Positions 33,971-45,612 of a DNA stretch of 64,000 nt are shown one piece after another. Under the pieces are notes generated by a model that searched no databases, was not told the DNA's origin, and saw nothing but the letters and a program-made list of their open reading frames with translations. The stretch lies in contig OX359193.1 in the NCBI GenBank assembly GCA_947172415.1, positions 8,209,501 through 8,273,500 of the forward strand, written 5' to 3'. How positions within the stretch are numbered: the stretch's first letter is position 1; each line of letters starts with the position of its first letter. The position numbers were made by a program, and so were the translations under genes. The stretch is from Chondrosia reniformis. Its lineage: Eukaryota > Porifera > Demospongiae > Chondrillida > Chondrillidae.

Positions 33971-35174
33971 ATGTCCGAGGCCATGTCTCTTCATGATTGT
34001 AGCCACTCGGCGGGAGTGGGCACGAGTCAGACACTTGAGGAAATTAGCTTTGACAAAGGAATATGGAAAGCAGCGCTTGATGGGAACGAGGAACGAATAA
34101 AGAAATTGATAACAAAAGACAGGAATTGTGTAAACGCAAGAGATCCATCTGGTTACACGGCTCTGGTATATTGAGATAGCATATGTCATATAGCCATGTG
34201 TACATTTGAACATCACAGTTATGCTTCTTACTGCTTGTATGTAGCACTATTCTTCCAGGAATGGCCACACCTCAATTTGCACGCTACTTCTGGTGGGCGG
34301 GGCCTCTGTCAATGCCCAGACGACAGGTCTGTACCTCTCAAATCACACTACTAGGAATTGTATTAGTAGGAATAGACAGTGTGTCGTTTGTATTATATCA
34401 TTAGTAAGGGTAATTACTGAATTTAATTAGGGGGTACAGATTTTGTAATTTCCCAAGCATTGACAATGTTGGGCCGTCATTACTGTTTGGATTGCATGTA
34501 TTATCGACCGACCACTTGCAGGACCAGCCGACCATATACAGTGCGTATAAGTACCTGAAGAGTGGGTATTGGCCATGATTGTTGTGAATCTGTTGCTTCT
34601 GTCAGCTGATGGATGTTGTTGCATGTTAATTGTTTGTAGGCGGAGCAACTCCGCTACATCGAGCTGCTTATGTGGGACACACTGATATTGTAAAGCTACT
34701 CTTGAAAAACAATGCAGATGTTCTTCTCAAGGACAGTGACGGAAAGACTGCATTGCACAAGGTGTTATTATACAGCAATCTGCCTTCTATATACGTATGT
34801 ACATTCTTGTGTGTGTAATTTCTGAATAAAGTTTATGATTAAACAGCTTTTGTAATTTTGTGAAGTACTGTAAATCGAAACATTAACTTATCTAATTGTT
34901 TGTGGAGATTTTATAAGCAACCATTATGCTCCCTTCATTATGTGGATCTAATTGGTTGTGGTTTGTTTATCAATCTGGTTAGACTATAAAACATTCACAC
35001 TTGTTTGAAGATGTTATGATGTACTCTCTTTTGAAATCTTACCCTTTGTAGGCATGTGAAGGTGGAAATGGTGACATTAAAAGATGTCTCATAGAATGCA
35101 AGATGGAACTTAAAGACATTCCTGACAATAAAGGACACAAACCAAAACTTGGTGTTACTTACCAGTTACAATGA
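33971..35174 (+). CDS. ANKRD39: ankyrin repeat protein, ANKRD39 homologue
   Basis: Four exons (33971-34165, 34245-34326, 34640-34761, 35052-35174) sum to 525 nt, 174 codons, 173 aa against about 183 in human. The N terminus SQTLEEISFDKGIWKAALDG matches the diagnostic vertebrate [20 protein letters not shown] as I recall it. Ankyrin repeats follow: ARDPSGYTALHYSSRNGHTS, then a repeat with GGATPLHRAAYVGHTDIVKL, and DSDGKTALHKACEGGNGDI. Repeats mediate protein binding; the vertebrate function is not well known. Its stop codon lies only 72 bp from the stop codon of the convergent gene on the other strand. Confidence 0.93.
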
Positions 35175-35246
35175 TAGTTACACTCACACATGTAGTTGTG
35201 ATTTGTAATATTGTTTAATGAGAAAGACTTCAGAGGTCAACCACGT

Positions 35247-37995
35247 TTAATGTAGCCCTCCAGTACCTCCAGCTGGAGGTGTTGGAGGTGTTGGAGGTGC
35301 TGGAGGTGCTGGAGGTACTGGTGCAGCTGGAGGTGCTGGAGGTGCTGGAGGTGCTGGAGGTACTGGTGCAGCTGGAGGTGTTGGAGGTGCTGGAGGTGCT
35401 GGAGGTACTGGTGCAGCTGGAGGTGTTGGAGGTGCTGGAGGTGCTGGAGGTAATGGTGCAGCTGGAGGTGTTGGAGGTGCTGGAGGTGCTGGAGGTACAG
35501 GTGTAGCTGAAGGCACTGGTGCAGCTAGAGGTACTGGAGGTACAGGTGTAGCTGGAGGTACTGGAGGTACTGGTGCAGCTGGAGGTGCTGGAGGTACTGG
35601 AGGTACAGGTGTAGCTTCATTTTTAGTCTTTTTGTCTTCTTGTTGACAGTTGGGTTCCTTGTCACCCTGCACATGTACATATGTAGAATGCCATAAGGTA
35701 ATTGGCATAGCATACCCAACCTGAAAATATTTGAATCTACTACATGATGCAGTTTGTACTGACCGCCATTATATCCTCATCCTCATTACTGCCTTTGGTA
35801 AGGCTATCTCTAGCCTCTTTCAACAGAGCCTTCAGTTCTTCATCACCAGCTACTGCACTAGGATCAAAGTCACCCAACAGTCCAGTGGTCTCCTCATTGA
35901 CATAGGAAAGACTCTTGAAGACCTTCTGCTTGAACAGGAATCTGTACAACTTGGAATTAGGGGCATGTACTTGAATGGTTTAATTGACTTATGTACCATC
36001 ATCAATGAAAAGTGTAAGCCTTATAAATAACTAAATGTAGGGTTTTGTTTGGTGATAGCCAATTTAGCCAAATTGGATCTTTAAGTTGGAGAATGGTTCA
36101 GTGGACACACACAAGTGTTCAGTGTACTCCTGTTTATAGAATACTTGGCTCCAGGGATGTGTGACTTACTATTACTGGGCACAGGCAGAAGTATATCATG
36201 AGGTTCAGTATGAGCCAGCACAGCTCATATACAATAGGAGAGCTGTCTATACCGAACAGCCAAGTCAAGTGTTGTGCAATAATGGCTGTTACTGCCGGTG
36301 GAACAGGACAATACTTTGCATCTGCAGGAATGGAGCATGGGAAATACTGGCTATATGCACGGGTTGAGGAGCCACTACTAGGTGGATGTGGCTGCCATTA
36401 ATGGACACACTTAGAGGTGACATGCTAGCAATGCAAAGACCTTTATGAAACTTGATACTTTCTCTAGAGATAACCTCAATGTTCTCCTGACAGTACCTGT
36501 ACACAGCCAATGTGCAGTCTGACATTGACATATCCTTATAAGCTGATTGTATACTTTTGTTGGAGCTATAAAAGATAAAAGACTATTAGATAGACTAATG
36601 ATTATTATTGCACACTATATGCAAGACTATATATGTTGTACCAATCAGGTCTGAATCTGATGTCAATGGTAAATGGTCCATTTTGTTCTTCATTTAGTGC
36701 AATAGTGTAATCTTCAATGTTGGCTGTAGTGTTGTGGCCTATCCAGTGATATATGCCACACTTTGGGTCCAAACTAAAGATCTCCTTGTATATAAAGAAA
36801 ATACATATTATTAGTAAATAGAATGGATAAATGGTAAATGCAATCCTTAGTTGGTGCATGGAGGATGGAAGATAGACTTACATAGGGAGATGTAGAGAGG
36901 TGAAGTAGTACCCTTCCATAGCGTTCCAATACCTCCACTTCACTAATCAACTGCTTAGCTACATAATCATATTGCAAATTGATGTACATACACAAGTAGC
37001 AGGTAGCTGATAGCTGTACAATTTTGTAATTCTATACACAACTGCCTAGTCCCAAAGTAATATATTCATTGGTGATGATCATGTGACAGGAAACCAAAAG
37101 AGTGAAAAAGGTGTCTATTTAAGGACCCAACCCCCATCAGTCACTGATGAAGACTAAACCAAAACTGCATTTTTAGATGTTCAAAGAGTAAAAAGATGTA
37201 CCATCCAAAAGATTATACATACATATAGGCATATGTAATAAACCTAACATGCTATATATACATAAGATTCACTCCACATTCTAATGGAATACAAATCATC
37301 CTTATCCTCTGTCTGGCTCTGTACCTTGTTTAGTGTGTCCACAAGATGGCAGTATTCTCCCCAGAAATGTGCGTACATTGATACTGCACTCCCTATCTCT
37401 GGGGTGACAGTCAGTGGAGAAACAGTCTACATTGTGTATGCTGACTGTACAGTTTCTCTTTGCATCCCTCTCAAGTTCCAAGTACCCTGCTTCGCCTTTC
37501 AGATCAGGTAAGGACACTCCGAACCTGGCTGTTGCCTTGGAGCTCTTAATGTACATGGTTAACCAATGATCCATGCAACAGAGAATCAGGTTTATTGATC
37601 ATCTTAAGCTTACTTCTGCCACAAGTACCATCTTTTCGCCAGTGCCATGTACAACCAGGTCTTCTTCACATGCTAAAACAACTCTTGCATTCATGCTAGA
37701 CTGCATACAAACAAGGTACATGACTTGCATGGGTTGATCACTGTTTTGTTCCTAAATGGTAGCAGCAACCTTTAAATGGTTTTTGACAATAATTTCTATG
37801 TAAGCATGGCCTTCTTTCGCAATCCCATGAAAATTTAGTTTCCATAAACTGTTGGGACACTTGCTAGCAGTATTGCAGCATACAATTACCTGTAATGGTA
37901 GAAAATGAGCAACTCCAAGTGTACATGATTTGACAATTGGTAATTCTCACGAGCAAAGAATAAAAAACTCCAATGAATGAGAATATTTCTTTCAT
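35247..37995 (-). CDS. unrecognised 553-aa type I membrane protein with proline-rich cytoplasmic tail
   Basis: Ten exons (37995-37890, 37859-37770, 37672-37614, 37544-37325, 37006-36882, 36784-36642, 36565-36475, 36391-36170, 35949-35764, 35666-35247) sum to exactly 1662 nt. A signal peptide (MKEIFSFIGVFYSLLVRITN) is followed by a Cys-rich ectodomain (WDCERRPCLHRNYCQKP, DCFSTDCHPRDRECSINVRT, CGIYHWIGHNTTANIEDY), and a span near ELCWLILNLMIYFCLCPVI. The cytoplasmic part has SYVNEETTGLLGDFDPSA and then about 120 residues of APPAPPTPPAAPVPP-type repeats. The first intron would be only 30 nt; unspliced, it contains an in-frame TAG. I do not recognise the family. Receptor or adhesion roles are possible, and the tail could bind SH3/EVH1-type domains. 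Exon 4's acceptor is weak and its start uncertain. Confidence 0.6.
35270..35620 (-). repeat. coding minisatellite in the proline-rich tail
   Basis: Nested units of ggaggtgctggaggtgctgga (+ strand) form higher units of about 60 bp, each closed by ggtactggtgcagct. In frame they encode PPAPPAPP stretches separated by AAPVPP. Confidence 0.9.
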
Positions 37996-38296
37996 TTTCA
38001 GCTGGTCTTCTGCTAAGGTGCTACTAAGCGATTCGCGGAACCTACCTATAATCATATTCATTAAGTCGTACTTAGCAAATACCAAATAGTTGAGGCGTGA
38101 CCACAACTTGCAACCCCGCCTATTTAGCATAAGACGACTCATGCGAGTACAGCTGGGTGTTTATATTCCTAGAGCATCTAAAATCGAGGACTGCAGAGAA
38201 GAAATTTGATCAGCTATCGAAAAATAGTAGTTTAGGTGAATTGATTTTAACGGAAATTGATTTTGCAAGTCCAGAAAAGCAGTAAATTGGGACCAG
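37996..38296. promoter_or_regulatory. 301-bp bidirectional promoter region
   Basis: It lies between divergent start codons of the 553-aa membrane protein and angiomotin. The longer frame reaching back to 38142 is not used because the signal peptide begins at 37995. Confidence 0.5.
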
Positions 38297-41200
38297 ATGA
38301 TGGAGAATAGTTCACGTGGTATTCTTGAATGGGGCATACTAGAAGTGGCAGAGTGGCTGAATAGCTTGCCGCTCTCCCAAAACTATACAGCCACCTTTAA
38401 AGGTAAGATCTAGTCCACGCGTGCTACACGGGACAGTTTTCAATAAAGCGCGTAATCGTTTATCGTAGTCTACATAATACTGCTTCACCAACCTGTAATA
38501 TGTGCTTTGCGGAATAGCACCTTTTACTTGCTAAATTCAGATTCTGTTTCCTATCACTATATTTCCTACCACTATATTTTCTTCCTACCACTAGATTTCC
38601 TATCACTAGATTTCCTACCACTATATTTAATAATTACAACTGAACAAATTATATTGTTCACATTTTGTGTTAGCTTTCAACGTCACTGGTCCTCAGCTAC
38701 TGAAAGTGAATCCGAAGGTACTGGGTGAGTCAGATGTACATCCACTACTTGTTAACATGTAGTTTGTTAAGTCTTTCTGCAAGTTGTAATTTAAGTGTGC
38801 ATTTTCAAGTGTATTCATTTTTGCTAGCAATGGTATGCAACCCAACATGGTCCATTAATGCAATAGTTACTATATATATATATCACTGTCCACATATCCC
38901 CTACCTTCTTTAGATCAATTGAAGGTCTTTGATAAATCTGACAGAGTCGTCATAATGCAAAGGGTTACTGCAATGAGAGCTGCTCTGATGGCAAACGCTC
39001 AGAGCTCTTCTCACAGGCTGCGTAGACCTAGCTTTACTCATTTTGACCGGGGAAGCCCCAGTCAGAGACCAAGATCTGTTAGCATAGAGTATCCTTCAAG
39101 ATATAGTCCTATGCAGACGGCAGTACCCATGACACAGGACCCTAATTACAGGGGCAGCCCCACCCATAGCCCCAGGGTGGGCTTGAAGTCAATATTACAC
39201 AAAGGTTCATCGATGGATCATCCTAGATCTAGTTTGAGAAGTGTAAGTTGATTTTTGTTTTTAAATCATCCAGAATTGAAAGTCCTAAAATTGTAAATTA
39301 TGAAATTGTATCCCATTTTCATATTGCCTGTTTGGAATTCCAATGTTAATCATGCAAGGGTGTTGGAAGGTAGCAGTATACATATCCCTGTTAGTCCAAT
39401 TTGTTGATGCAGTCCTACGGTCCTGTGACTGATGCTACACATTATGTGACTGGCAGTGAGTACCACATTGTTAGCTGTAGGTACACACTCCAGGCCTCAG
39501 GTATGCAGTTTTACTTCTGCAGATTCTGTATACACTTTGACAACAACTGATAAATGCATATTTAATCAATACAAATCAATAACCCTTTTCTGTTCTTATA
39601 ACTTATATGGTCAAATGAGAAACAGTTTGGATTAGAGTACGTGTGGATTTGAAATGAGGCAATTGATTTATGCCGACACCTTTGAAAAATAATTAAACTT
39701 GCAATGTAGTTTAAATGGAATCTTAGAATGATCTAATAAAGAGAAGATCCTCATTCAAAGCTCTCACTTGATTGGGTTCACTATATATAGTCCTTTTACT
39801 GTAGAATAGAATGTAGTATGTTGGAAATGTTGTTTTAGATTACTTGTGGATCGATCAGCGTTAGCCTCTCTTTCAGCCCATGCCAAGTCCGACCCTCCCG
39901 AACCGCAAACTGCCCCGATGAGAATCAGTGGGAGGAGATAGTAAACTTCTATGTCTTTTGGACAAAATACAGTTTGTCCTAAACTTTCCATTTATTTACA
40001 TACTCTTCTTCTCTCATTAAATTGTAGTTAATTTAGTCCCTAGTTACTAATAACTTGTGTATCCAGCTACTGGATTTATCAAATTCTCACTGTCCTTAGA
40101 GCTCCTTAGATTAGCAAAGGTTGTATGACTGTATCAGGTCAGGGACCATACTTGGGAATATTTAATATGGAAAGTTCAGATCTGGTTTGTGTAGGTGTCT
40201 GATAAGAGAATGTTAGTCACATTCCTGCCAAGGTGGCCTACCCAAGGCCTTATTATTTGTTTACCTACTGACCACATCACTATGCACCAGCAGATGATGT
40301 GGAGTTCTCTTGTGAATAGTATGATGTCATCTTGATTACATCACATGACATCATTATAATTTTTAAGGACTGGTCCTTGGAAGTAGTTGCATCTCTCATC
40401 TGATTGGCTTTTCTGGGTGGCACCTTGCCTTTATTGATGACTATGTGTACATGATAACACGACCACAACTCTCAAATGTCTCCTTACATGTCTCTCTTGG
40501 AATGCTGTCAGAGTGTTTAGTTGCCATATAAGGCAAGCAGACATGACTCTGTTTTGATTAGATGGAAGGCTCTTTTGTAAAGTGATAGGAGGAACCCATG
40601 TTTTGCTTACATTAGTACAAGATGGTGACACAAATACAGTCAATGCTTCTATTAAAGGGAAGGGAGGACACTAGTATGCATATTGGTAGTCATGCTCACC
40701 AGTGTCATGTTACTGAATCTGTTTCACGTGGCTGCAGTGTAAAGAGACCGATATTGTGGAGATTTTAAAGGAAGAGAATGCTTCTTTGAGGAGGGAGTTG
40801 GACCAGTATCATTTAGAAACCAGAAAATTGAAGAAGGTACTACTGCTTCACACACTGTGTATTATAATTAGTAAATTAAATCCCTTTACTGAGGTGGAAA
40901 TAATTTTAGTAAAATAACAGTTGAAGAATTTTAAGTGAGAACTGTTAACTATAATAAAGTGTGAATACTAGTGTCCACACACTTGTGTGTTCCTTATAAG
41001 GTTCAGCAAGAACTAGATCAAATAAAGGAAGCTCAGCAGCTTCTAGAAGCTTCCACCTTGCGAAGGGAATCACTTGAAAAGGCAATGAGGACCAAACTAG
41101 AAGAGGAACTGAAGCAACAGAAGGAGCTCAACATACAGCTACAAGGTATTCATCCACCACCCATCACCCATCCACCCATCCATCCATCCACCCATCCATC

Positions 41201-44200
41201 CATCCACCCATCCATCCATCCACCCATCCATCCACCCACCCATCCACCCATCCACCCACCCATCCACCCACCCATCCACCCACCCATCCACCCACCCATC
41301 CACCCATCCACCCACCCATCCACCCATCCACACTTACTGTACGTACTTACAATGTTCCTACAGCTGAGATTAAAGTACTAAAGTCTAATACAGCTCAAAA
41401 ATCTGTAAGTTTGGATATGCTTTTTCACACTTGCTCTATACAATGCCAGTACAGTTTGCTGACAGTGAAATTCATGCATTAGGAGAAATCTACTGCCAAG
41501 AAAGACCTTCAGAGAAGAGATAGTGTTATATTACTGCTTTTGAAAAAACGTGAGTGTATATGCAAGTTGCTTGAAATAACTACTAATATATACTAAGTAC
41601 TACTGTAACAGTGAAGACATTATTGACATAGCTCAATGAATTATTTATGTCATTAATGTAGTATTTGGAGGTGTCTGGTTACCATTAGTGGGAGCTATGT
41701 ATTACATGTATTAGAATGCAGTATCAATAAAGTGTTACTGTAACTGTATATATCACCTCTAGAAAGGGAATCAACTGAGATGAGAGAGAAACTGGAGGAA
41801 GACCTCTTGAACACCAAGGCCAAACTGAAGGAAAGGAGCACCTCACCGGAGGAAGGAGAAAACCTGACTCTCACAAGAGACAATGTGTCAGACGCACACA
41901 GTCAAGACTCCGCCTTTGCCCCATACAAACCTTCAGTAGGTAGTACTGTTATTGGAGGCCATCTTTAATACAATTGCATCATCAGATCTTGATGACTTCA
42001 GTCGATAGTCAACTTACCTCACCAAAGTGTGCACACACAACCTATCCTGAATGATTTGAGGTCTTTGCTATTCCCTCAATGCTGTACTTTGTAATTGGGA
42101 GAGTGGATCTGAACATGAATATATACATGCATGTACAGATTTCACTCTTCCGAATACTCTCATTAAACCACTTGTGTAGTAATGTTCATAACTCTCTTGT
42201 ATACTCGTGTTTAGAATGCCTGCATGTGTATGAACTATGAATGTCACTTCCTTTGTCCTTCACTATTTTCTCACTCTGCGATACTTCATGCAACATGTGT
42301 TAAACTGCCAACCGACGGATGTAGTGCTACTCACTATCCTTGCTACTCATTATCCTTGCTACGTCTGCTGTCTGTAGAGCGAAGCAGCCCAGTTGTATGT
42401 TGAGAGTGTGGAGAAGCTGCGAAATGCTCTATTTTCGTTGAAAGGGATGAGCCAGAAGAGAGAGCATTTGGAGGAGAGACTAAAGACTAAAATGGAAGCT
42501 GAGATTCATGAGCTAAAGAGTGTAATTAAAGGGCGCAGGTGCAGCCATAACAATGGAATGCTGCCAGATCACTTGCAACTTTTGGAGAAAGATGTCAAGA
42601 TATCCAATCTAGAAGCAGACCTGGCAAGAGTGAGTCATCATAGCATCATCATGCATCATCATGATAGAGCCGGTTGGTACAGCCGGTTGATGATACATTA
42701 CTTAGTGTGGCTGTAAATACTGTGTCAATGTACTGTTAAACCTACAGCTCCTGCTCTGTACTACGCACTGTACAAGTGTATTCTATAGTGTACTTTTGAT
42801 CTTTGAAATGACTAATACTATATAGCTTTTCTAAGAATTCAATACTGATAGAGACTGCCTCTCACGCGGCCTCTCCTTGCTAGGGTTTACCCTCCCTCTG
42901 TCTTTTGCATTCCATTCCATTCAAAAGTAGATATTTCAAAGGTCCTTGTTTCGAATTGAATTTATTTGTCATGTGATTGGATTTCTTCAGTCCTTGCCAG
43001 GCATGCACCTACACTTACCAACTTGCTGAGGTATGCGAGCTTCTCAATGAAGTAGACACACATCACAACTGATATACACAAGAGTAATAGTTTTGTTATT
43101 CTGTTGGGAGTGTGATGAAGAGCCTGTAAGGAATGTGCCCCTTCACCCTGTGCCAGTAGGTGGATCACTGAACTGATAGTTACCATATCAGCTGTCACCT
43201 GCCCATTTCATCATGTAGTACTCCACATGGGTGGAAATGGCATCCTATTTAAGTTGATTAAATTTTGTTTTTCTGTTAGTTGGAGCAGAAGTGCCTTGAG
43301 TTTTCAATGGAGCAGCAAATTGTGCTTGATGCAGCTACCCTACCAAGGTAACGTTGAGGTCACATTTATCAACTACTTATTAAAGGTTTAATAGCCCATG
43401 CTACTAGTGGTCCATGGTTTGGTAGCCCATGTTAATAGTGGCCCATGGTTTGGTAGCCCTTGTTAATAGTGGCCCATGGTTTGGTAGCCCTTGTTAATAG
43501 TGGGCCATGGTTTGGTAGCCCTTGTTAATAGTGGCCCATGGTTTGGTAGCCCTTGCTAATAGTGGGCCATGGTTTGGTAGCCCTTGTTAATAGTGGCCCA
43601 TGCTAATAGTAGTAGCCAAACATCCTTACATATACCTATCCACTGCCACCTGACTGTATGACACTTATAGGACATTCCATTTTACCTCTTTAGGGATGCA
43701 AGGTTGTCACATTTAGAAAGAGTTATACAAGACCAGATTGACATCATAAGTGAACAGAAACAACAGAAACTGACTTATATTGACAAACTCTATGATGCCA
43801 ATAAAAGGATTACAGACTTGGAATCTCAGTAAGTTAAATATTTGAGCATTTTTACTCTAACTTTGATTGGCTGTCCCTTCTAAAAAGATTTTATTCTATA
43901 CGTACAAAGCTTTGTGTGCCATCCTTAGACTGCAGACAATAAAGAACAGTCTTTTTGAAAAAGAATCACTAATTCAGACTTTCCAAGATGCATTCCTCCA
44001 CAATCAAGAGGATGAAGTCTTCTTTAAGCAGCTGAAGTCGGCACCTCAAACTCTTCACCAGAAATGTAGAAGGGAGGAAAGAAAGACCCTAAGTCTACCT
44101 AGAGTATACAGCTCTGATGACATCAAAACTCCGCCCACATCACCAGGGCGACGCAGGCGTGTCTGCACAGACATGCCTGCTCAGGAAGAAAAGAGCCAGT

Positions 44201-45415
44201 GGCATTATGGAGTACGCACTCCCAGGCGTGTTGGATCGCTGGTCAGAGCTGCCAGCACAGAGATGTTGATGTTGGACTGTAAGCAGCCTCGCTCAATACC
44301 AATAAAAGGAACAACTGAAAAATTTGTAAAAATTAAAAGATCAAAATCAGAGGACCTATTAGATATGGAGGAAGGGACACGTCCGGTTAGAAGGAACTCA
44401 TCAAAGAATTCACTGAAAAGAAGGTCAGCTGGATATGATCTTGCCAAGCTTACAAGTGTTGAGAGAGTGAAGTCACATGACACGGGACTGGATAAGATTT
44501 CTCAGGGACAAGGCATCATAAGAGTGCTATCAAGTGACAAGGTAAAGCTGACGGATCACGTTCTAGACACGTTAGTCAAGGCCACCAGTATTGACAGCAT
44601 CAACACGGAAAGCTCGGAGACCAGCAACCCGGGGAGCCCACTCTTGTCTGCACCCACTAAGCCAGTCCACCGCTTCTCAGCTCTGTCTCCCACCAACCGC
44701 AAGAGGTCTCCTGACCAAGAAGAGGGGAGAAATACAGTTAAGTACAATCGCAGTCAGTCTTTAGATGTGGTTGAGAACATGTGTCCTTCGAGTGAATCAG
44801 CCCACGAGTACCTCAGTGACAGTGAGGTGAATGACAGGACGAGGCTGGACCTCATGGATACACCTTCTTACACATCTCTTGAGGAAGCCGATGGTATCAA
44901 AATGGTCAAAGGGCCTAATTCCACCTCTTGCCATCCTCATTCCAATTCTCCAAATTTGAATCAGGATCATAAACCACAATCACCTTTGCCTTCACTGGCC
45001 ACAGTTTCGCAGAAAGTTACATCAAAGAGAAAGTCCATGGAGAAGACTCCTCTCACTGCATGGACATCAGCTAGGAAAGGTGGGTGTCACCGGTCTCACA
45101 TAGCTAGACCACTGGTCCACGTCAACCAGCCTGCCATTTTCTGACCTTTATTAATAGTAATTAGTTACTTTATAAGTTATTTCATTGTCTAGGAGCAAAC
45201 TCTTGGGATCCTTTATATGGGGAAATACAAACTGACCCCATTCAGTTATATAAGCACTGATGTGTTGTGGCATACATTTAGTTACATTATACGTGTACTT
45301 GTTTGTACTTGTTTGTGAATATATAGAGAGCAAACACAAGGTGTCGCCTGAGAACAGTCAAACAGGAATCAAGAAGCTCTCTTCATCCTCCAGAAACAAA
45401 CATTATCTTGTGTAG
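38297..45415 (+). CDS. AMOT: angiomotin-family protein with N-terminal SAM domain
   Basis: Fourteen exons (38297-38402, 38674-38724, 38914-39242, 39413-39455, 40745-40836, 41001-41145, 41364-41404, 41483-41549, 41763-41935, 42378-42629, 43280-43347, 43694-43828, 43929-45079, 45327-45415) sum to 2742 nt, 913 aa. Residues 10-70 read as a SAM domain ([40 protein letters not shown]). The coiled coil matches the AMOT domain: [20 protein letters not shown] against human [20 protein letters not shown], and [20 protein letters not shown]. The Ser-rich C-terminal half ends NKHYLV, a PDZ ligand comparable to the EYLI end of vertebrate AMOT. Angiomotins bind polarity scaffolds and restrain YAP/Yorkie in the Hippo pathway at junctions. 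No PPxY motif was seen. The small exon 39413-39455 is the least certain. Confidence 0.88.
41147..41333. repeat. CCATCCAC-type microsatellite in an angiomotin intron
   Basis: Alternating ccatccatccaccc units fill an intron between two coiled-coil exons. Long frames across it are artefacts. Confidence 0.95.
43395..43612. repeat. about 31-bp tandem repeat in an angiomotin intron, about seven copies
   Basis: The unit agtggcccatggtttggtag followed by cccttgttaat recurs with g/c changes in gggccatgg. Confidence 0.9.
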
Positions 45416-45612
45416 CCTGTATGCAAATCAAATCTATTTTTAATGTAATAATCACAGTTTCTCATAATTACCAGTATCACCTATTATGCAACTTCAGAAC
45501 AGGACAATCCATTTATGTGACTAATGTACTATACAAAATTTTAATTTAGTCAAACAATCCATTACAGATTTTGAAATGCACTTCATCTGAATATTCTGTT
45601 TCATGTAATAAA
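45416..45612. other. shared 3' flank of angiomotin and MCCC1 (convergent)
   Basis: Only 197 bp lie between the two stop codons, so the 3' UTRs probably meet or overlap. AT-rich, no gene. Confidence 0.6.

Noticed and set aside
38000..38142. Longer N terminus for the 553-aa membrane protein (MSRLMLNRRG...)
   Set aside because: It would bury the signal peptide inside the protein. The ATG at 37995 starts directly on it.
41139..41381. Frames rich in [10 protein letters not shown] or GWVGGWVDG
   Set aside because: Microsatellite in an angiomotin intron, bounded by a clear donor (41146) and acceptor (41363).
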